Assembly (NCBI RefSeq): GCF_016907655.1
Contig: NZ_JAFBCL010000001.1
Span: 5,738,001-5,802,000, forward strand
Source of the DNA: Saccharothrix algeriensis
GTDB lineage: Bacteria > Actinomycetota > Actinomycetes > Mycobacteriales > Pseudonocardiaceae
Length of the DNA stretch: 64,000 bases
Direction: 5' to 3'
A model generated the notes under the pieces. That model was not told where the DNA came from, made no database searches, and worked only from the letters and a program-made list of their open reading frames with translations. Each line of letters starts with the position of its first letter. Position 1 is the first letter of the stretch. Below are positions 53,632-61,548 of the stretch, one piece after another. A program made the translations under genes and the position numbers.

Positions 53632-54416
53632 AGTCCAAGGTCCTGCCGGTGCTCGCGGTGTCCGCGCTGATGATCGGCGCGTGGTACGTCGTCAGCCTGG
53701 TCGTGCTGGCGCCGCAGCGCCGGTTCCTCCTGCCCGCGCCGCACGAGGTGCTGCTCGTCGGGTTCGGCGACCGCGACAAGCTGCTGGAGCTGCTGTCCGC
53801 CCTCGTGGTGTCGGCGCGGGTCGCGCTGCTGGGACTGGTGATCGCGGTCGTGGTCGGGGTCGCGCTCGCGGTCCTGATGAGCCTGGCGAGCTGGGTCGAG
53901 CGCGCGGTCTACCCGTACGCGGTGGTGCTCCAGACGGTGCCGATCCTCGCGCTGGTGCCGCTGTTCGGCTTCTGGTTCGGCTTCGGCCTCGGCAGCAGGG
54001 TGCTGGTGTGCGTGCTGGTCGCGGTGTTCCCGGTCATCGCCAACACGCTGTTCGGGCTGCGGTCGGCCGGGCGGAACCTGCACGACCTGCTCAGCCTGCA
54101 CCGGGCGGGCACGTGGCGCACGCTGGTGAAGCTGCAGTTCCCGGCCGCGCTGCCCGCCGTCTTCACCGGTCTGCGCATCTCGGCCGGTCTCTCGGTGATC
54201 GGCGCCGTTGTCGGCGACTTCTTCTTCAAGCAGGGCGAACCGGGCATCGGGATCCTCATCGACCTCTACCGGCAGCGGCTGCAGTCCGAGCAGATGTTCG
54301 CCGCGGTGCTGCTGTCGTCGGCGTTCGGCATCGTGGTCTTCTGGTTCTTCGGCTTCCTCGCCAAGCGGGTCGTGGGCGGCTGGTACCGGTTCGAGCGCGA
54401 CGGCGCCCCGGGGTGA
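53628..54416 (+). CDS. ABC transporter permease (BPD_transp_1)
   Basis: A 262-residue membrane protein with six hydrophobic segments. The ATPase-contact EAA loop is RNLHDLLSLHRAGTWRTLVK followed by LQFPAALPAVFTGLRISAGL, the usual form in the SsuC/ThiX class. LQTVPILALVPLFGFWFGFG is the conserved third-fourth helix region. Together with the two upstream genes it forms a complete importer. A bulged stem lies just after the stop and may terminate the operon. Confidence 0.93.
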   Translation: MKSKVLPVLAVSALMIGAWYVVSLVVLAPQRRFLLPAPHEVLLVGFGDRDKLLELLSALVVSARVALLGLVIAVVVGVALAVLMSLASWVERAVYPYAVVLQTVPILALVPLFGFWFGFGLGSRVLVCVLVAVFPVIANTLFGLRSAGRNLHDLLSLHRAGTWRTLVKLQFPAALPAVFTGLRISAGLSVIGAVVGDFFFKQGEPGIGILIDLYRQRLQSEQMFAAVLLSSAFGIVVFWFFGFLAKRVVGGWYRFERDGAPG

Positions 54417-54470
54417 GAACCGGGGGTCGGACCGCCGTCGCCGCTCCCGGCGGTCCTCCGACCGCCGGGC

Positions 54471-56060
54471 TCAGAACCCCGAGGTGAGCCCTTCCTGCCT
54501 GCCGTCGTCCAGCCCGTAGACCGACTGCGGGCGCCGCTCCAGCACCCGCAGCACACCACCGACACCGGTCCGCACCCGCAGCACGTGCCCCGCGTCGCGC
54601 AGCCACTGCTGGACCTCCGCGGGCATGGACGAGTCGACCTGCAGGTGCTGCGGCACGCCCGCCTCGGTTTTGTCCGCCCCGGGCAGGTACGTCCACCGCG
54701 GGCGGTTCAACGCCGCCGACGGGCCCACCCCGTCCAACAGCATCGCGGCGAGCACCTGCGCGTTCCACTGGCACTGGCCGTCACCGCCGGGGGTGCCGCC
54801 GAGCAGGCGCACCCCGTCGGCGTCGCCGGCGCTCCAGGCGAAGATGGTGTTGACCGGACGCCGGCCGGGAGCGACGCCGTTCGGTTCGGTGGGGGAGAGG
54901 GTGGCGCTGCGGCCCAACCGGTTGCACAGCAGCAAACCCAGCTCGCCGATGCCGACGCCGGAACCGAAGCCCAGTCCGAGGCTCTGCGTCCAGCTCACGC
55001 TGTTGCCCGCCCGGTCGGCGATCGCGAAGTGCGTGGTGTCGCCCTCGCGGTAGTGCCCGGCGTACCGGGTGGCGGTGGGCCTGTCCGGGTCGACTTCGGC
55101 CGCCAGTTCCGCGAGCACCGCCTCCGCCAGCGGGTCCGCGGGCGGCGTGGACACCGGGTCGCCCAGGTGCTCGATCCGCCACGCGTACGTCTGGTGGAAG
55201 ATCTCCGACAGCAGGTGCACCCCCGCCCCCGAGTCGGCGCTGTGCCCGCCCCTCAGCCGCGCGTAGAGCAAGAGGTTCTGCAGCAGCAGCACGCCCTGCG
55301 TCGGCGCCGGGTTCGTGGCGACCCGCGCGCCTGCCACCGACGCGGTGGCGGCGGGCACGATCTCCCCGACCCGCACGCGGCAGTCACCGGGCGCGAAGAA
55401 CCCGCCCAACCGGTCGCTGAGCCTGGTCACGCTCGCGTCGAGCTCGGCCTCCAGCTCGTCCACCGAATCGGCCATCAGCCGGTACAGCGCGGCGAGCCCG
55501 GGGTTGGGGAGCAGGCCGCCCACGGCGGAGGGCGTCGCGTGCGGCCCGTACAGCCCGGCGAACTCCGGCTGGCTGAGCACCGCCAGGTTGTCCTGGATCC
55601 AGCGCGCCGTCTGCGCGGTGACCGGGGTGCCCTGCTCGGCCAGCGCGACGGCCGGCGCGACCAGCCGGGACCACGGCATCGTGCCGTGCCGGTCGTGCAG
55701 GGCGCACCAGGCGCCCAGCAGACCCGGTGTGGTGGCCGACTCGATCCCCCGGCCGGGCACGGTCCGGTGGCCCCGCGCGGCGAAGTTCTCCACCGTGGCG
55801 CGCGCGGGCGCCCGGCCCAGCCCGGTCAACGACCACGCCTCGGGCGAGCCCGCGAGGTGGAACACCGCCGCCGCGTCACCGGCGGGACCCGACGCCATCG
55901 GCATCGCCACCGTCAGCACCGCCGACGCCGTGATGGCGGCGTCGAACACCGTGCCGCCCTCGCGGAGCACGTCCAGCGCCGCCAGCGTCGCGGCCGAACT
56001 GCCGGTGGACACCATCGCCCGCGCGCCCCACTGCTGGCGGTCGCGCAACACGTCACGCAT
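54471..56060 (-). CDS. Gamma-glutamyltransferase family protein
   Basis: A 529-residue Ntn-hydrolase of the GGT family. The autocleavage nucleophile is the second Thr of GDTTHFAIADRAGNSVSWTQ near residue 341, and the Gly-Gly pocket is VRLLGGTPGGDGQCQWN. The N-terminus AMVSTGSSAATLAALDVLRE is typical. No signal peptide is present, so it acts in the cytosol, unlike periplasmic GGTs; cytosolic relatives act as amidases in antibiotic pathways. Its ATG overlaps the methyltransferase stop by eight bases, so it is the last gene of the operon. Confidence 0.9.
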   Translation of the reverse strand: MRDVLRDRQQWGARAMVSTGSSAATLAALDVLREGGTVFDAAITASAVLTVAMPMASGPAGDAAAVFHLAGSPEAWSLTGLGRAPARATVENFAARGHRTVPGRGIESATTPGLLGAWCALHDRHGTMPWSRLVAPAVALAEQGTPVTAQTARWIQDNLAVLSQPEFAGLYGPHATPSAVGGLLPNPGLAALYRLMADSVDELEAELDASVTRLSDRLGGFFAPGDCRVRVGEIVPAATASVAGARVATNPAPTQGVLLLQNLLLYARLRGGHSADSGAGVHLLSEIFHQTYAWRIEHLGDPVSTPPADPLAEAVLAELAAEVDPDRPTATRYAGHYREGDTTHFAIADRAGNSVSWTQSLGLGFGSGVGIGELGLLLCNRLGRSATLSPTEPNGVAPGRRPVNTIFAWSAGDADGVRLLGGTPGGDGQCQWNAQVLAAMLLDGVGPSAALNRPRWTYLPGADKTEAGVPQHLQVDSSMPAEVQQWLRDAGHVLRVRTGVGGVLRVLERRPQSVYGLDDGRQEGLTSGF

Positions 56061-56832
56061 GATCGCCCTTGCGCAGCCTCAGGAACACGCTCGCGTGCAC
56101 CAGCTCCACCTCTCCGCCACCGAGCACCGAGCGCAGCGCGTCGACGGCTTCGCGGGCGGGCACCTGCGCCGCCGTCCACGGCCCACCGCTGGCCACCCAC
56201 CAGCGGGCGCGGACCTCCGCCGGGACGGAGGCGGTCCGTTCCACCACGAAGGCGTCCCGCACCTCGAACCCCGCGGCGCCCGCGAGTTCCTCCGCCGCCG
56301 CCACCGTGAGCCTGCGCGCCTCGAACGGGTCCGGCTCGGACAACCCGGTCAGCCGGGCCAGCGCCGCCCGGGACTGCTCGGCGAACCGGTCCGTCGCCGC
56401 CGTGCGGCCCGCCGTCGCCACGCAGGCCAGCCCACCGTCGACCAGCAGCGCGTTCATCGTCGCGAACACGTCGGCGAAGCGGGGGTGCATCCAGTGCAGC
56501 GCGGCGTTGGAGAACACCGCGTCGTAGTGCCGATCCGTCGCCACATCGGGAAAAGCGCCCTGCGCGAAGCGCACCCGCGCCGGCCAGCCCTTCGCCTCCG
56601 CCACCGCGAGCATGTCGGCCGACACGTCCACGGCGTCGATGTCGGCCGAGGGCAACCGGTGCACCAGCGCCTCGGTGAGGGCGCCGGTGCCGCAGCCGAT
56701 CTCGTAGACGGCCCTCGGTTCGGCGGGCCGGGGGTGCAGCCCGGCGACCAGCTCCGCGTTGCGGAACTGGACGCGCCGGGCCAGCACGTCGTAGTCGGCG
56801 GCGCTGTTCCAGCGGTGGCCGGCGGCCGTCAC
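56053..56832 (-). CDS. Class I SAM methyltransferase (trans-aconitate-type)
   Basis: A 259-residue methyltransferase. Motif I is VYEIGCGTGALTEALVHRLP near residue 43, strand 2 ends IDAVDVSADML, and post-I is FPDVATDRHYDAVFSNAALH followed by WMHP, the last being typical of Tam/UbiE-like enzymes that methylate carboxylates. The GTG start overlaps the BKACE stop (GTGA). Its substrate is likely an intermediate of the cluster. Confidence 0.88.
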   Translation of the reverse strand: MTAAGHRWNSAADYDVLARRVQFRNAELVAGLHPRPAEPRAVYEIGCGTGALTEALVHRLPSADIDAVDVSADMLAVAEAKGWPARVRFAQGAFPDVATDRHYDAVFSNAALHWMHPRFADVFATMNALLVDGGLACVATAGRTAATDRFAEQSRAALARLTGLSEPDPFEARRLTVAAAEELAGAAGFEVRDAFVVERTASVPAEVRARWWVASGGPWTAAQVPAREAVDALRSVLGGGEVELVHASVFLRLRKGDHA

Positions 56833-57683
56833 GTGCGCACCACCTGCGGCAGGCCGATGATCTCGCGGACCTGCTGCGGGGTGGCGGGCTCGCGGCCCAT
56901 CTCCCGCGCGATGCGCACGATGCGCTCCACCAGCCGGGGGTTCGTGGTGGGCTCCCTGGTCCTCCAGTCCAGGTACGGGTTGTCCTCCAGGCCGACCCGG
57001 ACGTGCCCGCCGAGGCTGAGCGCCAGCGTGTTCGCGGCCAGCTGGAACCGGCCGATGCCCGCGAACGCCCAGGTGGACGGCTGGGGCAGCGCGCCGAGCA
57101 CCGCGGCGGCGTTGGCCGCGCTCACCTCGGCGGTCCCGATCGAGCCGAACAGGACGTTGAGGTAGTACGGCGGCTGGAGGACGCCCCGGGAGATCAGGTA
57201 GTTGGCGTAGTTCACCATGCCGACGTCGAAGATCTCCAGTTCCGGCACGATGCCGCGCTCCCGCATCGCGCGCGCCAGGCCCTCGATCGTCTCCGGCGAG
57301 TTCACCGAGGGCCCGGACACGAAGTTCATCGAGCCCAGCGTGAGCGACGCCATCTCCGGGCGGGCCAGGCCGTCCACCGTCAGCGACGCGGCGCGCTTGT
57401 CCAGCTCGGACCAGTTCCGGCCGCTGGTGGTGACCACCAGCACGATGTCCGGCGTGAGCGACACCACCGCGTCCACGATCTCGGTGAACCGCCGCGGGCT
57501 CCAGGTGGGCTCCTCGTCGTCGTCCCTGGCGTGCAGGTGGACCATGCCCGCGCCCGCCTCGTAGCAGCGGCGGACGTCCGCGGCGATCTCCTCGGGGGTG
57601 ATGGGCACGTCCGGCACCTTCGCCCGGCGCGGCACCATCCCGGTGGGACACAGGTTGACGATGACCTGATCGGGAAGACTCAT
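56829..57683 (-). CDS. BKACE family beta-keto acid cleavage enzyme
   Basis: A 284-residue zinc-dependent TIM-barrel enzyme of the BKACE (formerly DUF849) family, which splits beta-keto acids with acetyl-CoA. The metal site is GMVHLHARDDDEEPTWSP near residue 48, with NLCPTGMVPRR at the start and GLEDNPYLDWRT near the end. VVTTSGRNWSELDKRAASL carries substrate contacts. The ATG at 57683 is five bases after the stop of the ABM-like gene. Its presence suggests a keto-acid intermediate or a release step. Confidence 0.9.
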   Translation of the reverse strand: MSLPDQVIVNLCPTGMVPRRAKVPDVPITPEEIAADVRRCYEAGAGMVHLHARDDDEEPTWSPRRFTEIVDAVVSLTPDIVLVVTTSGRNWSELDKRAASLTVDGLARPEMASLTLGSMNFVSGPSVNSPETIEGLARAMRERGIVPELEIFDVGMVNYANYLISRGVLQPPYYLNVLFGSIGTAEVSAANAAAVLGALPQPSTWAFAGIGRFQLAANTLALSLGGHVRVGLEDNPYLDWRTREPTTNPRLVERIVRIAREMGREPATPQQVREIIGLPQVVRT

Positions 57684-57688
57684 AGCCC

Positions 57689-58174
57689 TCAGCTCTCCTC
57701 GGTCGCGGACAGCCGCCACACCCCGGTCCACTGCCCCGGGGCGGGCGCCTGCCCGGCGGGCCGGCAGCGCAACGTCGCGCCACCGTCGATGTCGATCAGT
57801 TGGTGGTCGTCGGCGGCAGGGGCGCCCGCACCGAGCACCACGGCGTGCCCGGGGGCCAGGTCGCGTTCCACCGCAGGCGCCCAGCGGTAGCGCCGGACGT
57901 CCGGGGCCGCGCGCCACAGCGGTTTCGCGGACGCCCAGAAATCGGTCAGCGCGGGCGGTGGATCGGCCCACACCGACTCCCGGTCCGCGAAGTCCCGCCA
58001 CAGCCAGTACACGCACAGCTCGGTCCGGTCGTCCGAGCGCACCAGCACCTGGTACCTGAGCAGCCCCGGCACGCGCAACGCCCGGCCCAGCACGACGTTG
58101 AGCCGCAGCAGCTCCGCGCCCTGCCCGGGGCGCGCGAACTGCCTGCCCAACACCGCCACGGCGGCGCCGCTCAT
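57689..58174 (-). CDS. ABM-like dimeric alpha/beta barrel protein
   Basis: A 161-residue protein. The first ~105 residues (VLGRQFARPGQGAELLRLNV ... GLLRYQVLVRSDDRTELCVY, WLWRDFADRES) match antibiotic-biosynthesis-monooxygenase barrels, in which a strand carries the W-R-D motif. The remaining 55 residues are a small extra segment ending GQWTGVWRLSATEES. ABM proteins act as cofactor-free oxygenases or cyclases. It overlaps the ribA-like stop by four bases (ATGA). Confidence 0.65.
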   Translation of the reverse strand: MSGAAVAVLGRQFARPGQGAELLRLNVVLGRALRVPGLLRYQVLVRSDDRTELCVYWLWRDFADRESVWADPPPALTDFWASAKPLWRAAPDVRRYRWAPAVERDLAPGHAVVLGAGAPAADDHQLIDIDGGATLRCRPAGQAPAPGQWTGVWRLSATEES

Positions 58175-58782
58175 CCGGCGCGCCCGCCGCCCGACGAGTC
58201 CAGGTGACCCATGAGGACGTCCTTGACCCTCAGGTACTCGGAGTTGTGCGGACTGACGAAGCCGCCGTGCGGCACCCGCTCCACGGTCAGACCCGCGTCG
58301 ACGAGCGCTGCGACCTTGCTCGGGTTGTTCGTGGCCAGCCGCAGTTCGGACACGCCCAGCCGGCGCAACGCCTCGGCGGCGGCGCGGTAGTCACGGGCGT
58401 CGACGGGAAGGCCGAGGTGGACGTTCGCGGCCACCGTGTCCAACCCCTGCTCCTGCAACGCGTACGCCTTGATCTTGTTGACCAGGCCGATGCCCCTGCC
58501 CTCGTGCCGGGGCAGGTACAGCAGGATTCCGTGCTGCACCTGCGCCATCAACCGCACCGCGGCGACGAGTTGCGGTCCGCAGTCGCAGCGCAGCGACGTC
58601 AGGATGTCGCCGGTGAAGCACGCGCTGTGCAGGCGCACCAACGGCGGTTGGTGCGGGTTCGGCTCCCCGTGCACGAGCGCGATGACGTCCTCACCCCCTT
58701 CGGGGTCGCCGAAGACGTGCAGCGTGAAGTCGCCGTAGGACGTCGGCAACTCGCAGCTGGCGAGCAACGCCGTTGTCGGCAC
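58171..58782 (-). CDS. ribA: GTP cyclohydrolase II (RibA type)
   Basis: A 203-residue enzyme that opens the imidazole ring of GTP, giving the diaminopyrimidine precursor of flavins and related compounds. The zinc motif is SACFTGDILTSLRCDCGPQL (three Cys) near residue 55, and the catalytic segment is RHEGRGIGLVNKIKAYALQE. It is a stand-alone GCH II rather than the bifunctional RibBA usual for riboflavin synthesis. It lies inside a glycosyltransferase/BKACE/methyltransferase operon with no other rib genes. The GTG at 58782 (GGGGGGA upstream) is preferred to a TTG at 58806. Confidence 0.92.
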   Translation of the reverse strand: MPTTALLASCELPTSYGDFTLHVFGDPEGGEDVIALVHGEPNPHQPPLVRLHSACFTGDILTSLRCDCGPQLVAAVRLMAQVQHGILLYLPRHEGRGIGLVNKIKAYALQEQGLDTVAANVHLGLPVDARDYRAAAEALRRLGVSELRLATNNPSKVAALVDAGLTVERVPHGGFVSPHNSEYLRVKDVLMGHLDSSGGGRAG

Positions 58783-58815
58783 TTGATCGTCCCCCCCATC
58801 AGCCAACGTGTCGCT

Positions 58816-59988
58816 TCAGGCGCGGTACCGGTCGATGCGGCCGATGGCGCCTTCCGGTTTCCAGGACAGCAGGGGGATGTGGGCGTTGACGGTCTGGCCG
58901 TTGTTGAGCAGGGCCGAGGAGGGGTGGTGCAGGTGCAGCATGCGGTCGCCGTACTGGTCGAACGCCGTGGCCAGTTGCACCCTCAGCACGAAGTCGAGGT
59001 CTTCGCGCCCCCATCCCTCGAACCGCTCGTCCATGCCCCCCACCGCGTCGAACACGTCCCGCCGCAGCCACACGCACAACCCGGGAGCGCGGTGGACCAC
59101 GAAGCCGCGCAACCGGTCCGGGTCCGCCTCGGCCCGGTCCGCCACGCAGCGGTCGGCGATCGCGCGGGCCGTGGCGGGCTCGTCGACGTAGACCACGTCC
59201 CGGAACGGCAGGAACCCGCCGGAGCCGTCCCGGTCGAACCGGGCCACGTTGCGCCCGATGAAGTCCCTGTCCACCAGGGCGTCCGCGTCGAGGACGCAGA
59301 CGAGCGGCGCCGGTCGCGCGGTGGTGGTCACGCCGACGTTGACCGTCCAGCACTTGTTGAACGGCCCGTCGTGCGGTGCGAACACGTGCTCGTCGGCGTA
59401 CTTCTCCACCAGGTCCCGCCACCGCGGCTCGTCGTCGGACTCGACGACCGTGACGTGGTAGGTCGACCGGTCGACCCCCTGGTCGGCCAGGGCCTTCAGG
59501 CAGGCGGCCAGGTTCCGGCTCCGGTGCCCGTCCCCGTCCCGGTTGCGGAACGGGATCACCACCTGCGCCGCCGGTTCCCCCGACCCACCGGGTCCGGCTG
59601 CCTCCCACCGCCGCCAGTCGTCGCTCGTGGTCGCCGTCCGGTCGTAGGCGTCGCCCACGTGGTAGCCCAGCCGGGACCGCCGCAGCAGGTCCCACGCCGC
59701 CCGCGCCAGCCCCTCCGCCTCGCGGCCGGGACCGTCGATCACGGCCTTCGCCAGCGCGCGGACCCGTTGCCAGTCGGCGGCGCTGCCCGGGTCGGCCTCC
59801 AAGGCCGCGACGGCGGCGGACAACTCCGCGTCACCACAGGACCCGACCGCGTCCACCACCGCCTTGAGCAGGCCCTGGGTCCGGTGCCAGTAGTACGGGT
59901 TCGCGCCTCGCGCCCCGTCGTCCACCTTCAACACCACGGCATCGGCAACGGCGCGCGCAGGCTTGTCGGAGTCTGCTGACGGCCTCAT
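58816..59988 (-). CDS. Family 2-type glycosyltransferase
   Basis: A 390-residue protein. An unusual helical N-terminal domain of about 130 residues is followed by a GT-A catalytic domain. It begins QVVIPFRNRDGDGHRSRNLA, carries the metal motif VCVLDADALVDRDFIG near residue 245, and ends with the galactosyltransferase-C-like GGMDERFEGWGREDLDFVLR. No membrane segments are present, so it is a cytosolic enzyme acting on a small molecule or protein. The ATG at 59988 has GAGG five bases upstream; an ATG at 60003 that overlaps the MFS stop is the alternative. Confidence 0.88.
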   Translation of the reverse strand: MRPSADSDKPARAVADAVVLKVDDGARGANPYYWHRTQGLLKAVVDAVGSCGDAELSAAVAALEADPGSAADWQRVRALAKAVIDGPGREAEGLARAAWDLLRRSRLGYHVGDAYDRTATTSDDWRRWEAAGPGGSGEPAAQVVIPFRNRDGDGHRSRNLAACLKALADQGVDRSTYHVTVVESDDEPRWRDLVEKYADEHVFAPHDGPFNKCWTVNVGVTTTARPAPLVCVLDADALVDRDFIGRNVARFDRDGSGGFLPFRDVVYVDEPATARAIADRCVADRAEADPDRLRGFVVHRAPGLCVWLRRDVFDAVGGMDERFEGWGREDLDFVLRVQLATAFDQYGDRMLHLHHPSSALLNNGQTVNAHIPLLSWKPEGAIGRIDRYRA

Positions 59989-59999
59989 CTGTCCTCTTC

Positions 60000-61238
60000 T
60001 CATGCGGTAGCTGGTTGCTGCGCGGACTCGTCCCGCCGCGGCGTCTTGTCGTCGATCTCCGGGGGGAGCCGCCGGCGCAGCAGGGACAGCACGAGCGCGC
60101 CGGCCGCGGCGAACGCGGCGAACACCTGCCACACGGCGGTGGCCGACATCGCGAGCAGACCTCCGGCGATCGCGGGTCCGCTGATGTTCGAGACCGACCA
60201 GGACATCTGGAAGACCGACACGTAGCGGCCCCGCCAGGCGCGCGGCGCCGCCGCCACGGACAGGCTGGTCGCGGCCGGGCCGGCGGCGGTCTCGCCGAGC
60301 GCGAGGAATACGACCCCGGCGAACACCAGCGCGACCGCGAGGGCCGTGCCGGTCGTCGCCGACGCGGACGCCAGCAACGCGATCGCGACGAGGAAGAAGC
60401 CCGCACCCGCCATCGCGGTCGTGGTCCTGCGCAACGCGCCCAGCCGCGCGGTGACCGCCGACTGGAGCACGGCGGCCAGCACCATCTTCACCGTCAGCGC
60501 CGACGCGGCGACCCACACGGCGAGCACCGTGTGCTCGGCCACGTACAGCGGCAGGACCAGCGACGGGATCAGCCAGGCGAACGTGAGCAGCGTGTTCGCC
60601 AGGGTCAGCGCGAGGTACCTGCCGTCGCGCAGGAGCGCGGGCCAGCCGCCCCTCGGCACGGCGGCGCGCGCCGTGCGACCGCCGCGCACCGAGGCGAACA
60701 GCGCCCCGGCGACGAGCGACGACGCGATGTTCAACGCCAGCACCACCCGCAGCCCGCCGCTGCCGCCGAAGGCCAGCGCCGCGGCGCCGAGCGCTCCCCC
60801 CGCCGCGAGGCTCGCGCTCTTGGCGACGTTGACCAGGGAGTACCACCGGTCGAGCCCCTCGTCGCCGACCTGCTCGCCGACGAACACCGGCCACGTCGCC
60901 CAGTACATCCGGTCCGAGAGCGTGACCAGCGCGACACCGCAGACCAGCACGGCCAACCCGGTGACGTGGAAGTAGAAGGAGAACCCGATCGCCGCCACCA
61001 CCGTCTGCGCCACCAGCACGCTCCGGGCGCCGACGCGGTCCACGAGCTGCCCGATCAGCGGTGTGACCGGCAGCCCGACCAGGCTCGCCACCGTGACGGT
61101 GAGGCCGAGCTGCCCGAGCGGGATGTCGGTGTTCTCGGACAGGTAGAGGAACGCGAGCGGGAAGAACGCGCCCGCGCCGACCGTGTCCACCAGCACCGCG
61201 ACGAACAACCGGCGACGGCCGGCCGGGGTCGCGGTCAC
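60000..61238 (-). CDS. MFS transporter, first gene of the operon
   Basis: A 412-residue major facilitator with 11-12 hydrophobic helices. The loop 2-3 signature is GQLVDRVGARSVLVAQ near residue 60, and motif C-like Gly/Pro sequence SNISGPAIAGGLLA appears in the second half, as in efflux pumps. The start is the GTG at 61238; the open frame upstream to 61484 is low-quality sequence. It heads the seven-gene operon and likely exports the product. The 310-bp gap to the divergent GMC gene contains the promoter region. Confidence 0.9.
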   Translation of the reverse strand: MTATPAGRRRLFVAVLVDTVGAGAFFPLAFLYLSENTDIPLGQLGLTVTVASLVGLPVTPLIGQLVDRVGARSVLVAQTVVAAIGFSFYFHVTGLAVLVCGVALVTLSDRMYWATWPVFVGEQVGDEGLDRWYSLVNVAKSASLAAGGALGAAALAFGGSGGLRVVLALNIASSLVAGALFASVRGGRTARAAVPRGGWPALLRDGRYLALTLANTLLTFAWLIPSLVLPLYVAEHTVLAVWVAASALTVKMVLAAVLQSAVTARLGALRRTTTAMAGAGFFLVAIALLASASATTGTALAVALVFAGVVFLALGETAAGPAATSLSVAAAPRAWRGRYVSVFQMSWSVSNISGPAIAGGLLAMSATAVWQVFAAFAAAGALVLSLLRRRLPPEIDDKTPRRDESAQQPATA

Positions 61239-61548
61239 CGCCCCACCGCGCGTTGTCCACAAAGGACAAGAAACGCCACGAGTCGTACCCCCCCGAACAT
61301 CGTCGGACGACCCTGCGGCCGTCCTCGTCCATGTATACCACCGAATGCGGTCGGACCGGGCAGGGCGGCAGGGCGGCGCCTCGGGCTGCTCAGGGTGACG
61401 AAGGCGCCCTGGTTTGCTCCCTTCGGGTGGTTTCCACTTCGCACTCGCGGTGGTGGGGGGAACGTTCGCCATAGTCACATCCACGCCGTCCGGCTCTGGG
61501 GTCCCGACGGCGATCCGAGACGAACTCCTCTAGCTCGAAGGGGCTTCG

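Noticed and set aside
58816..61341. A fused 841-residue protein joining the MFS region to the glycosyltransferase
   Set aside because: The first 451 codons are an out-of-frame reading of the MFS gene, which has its own stop at 60000 and a ribosome-binding site for the glycosyltransferase after it.
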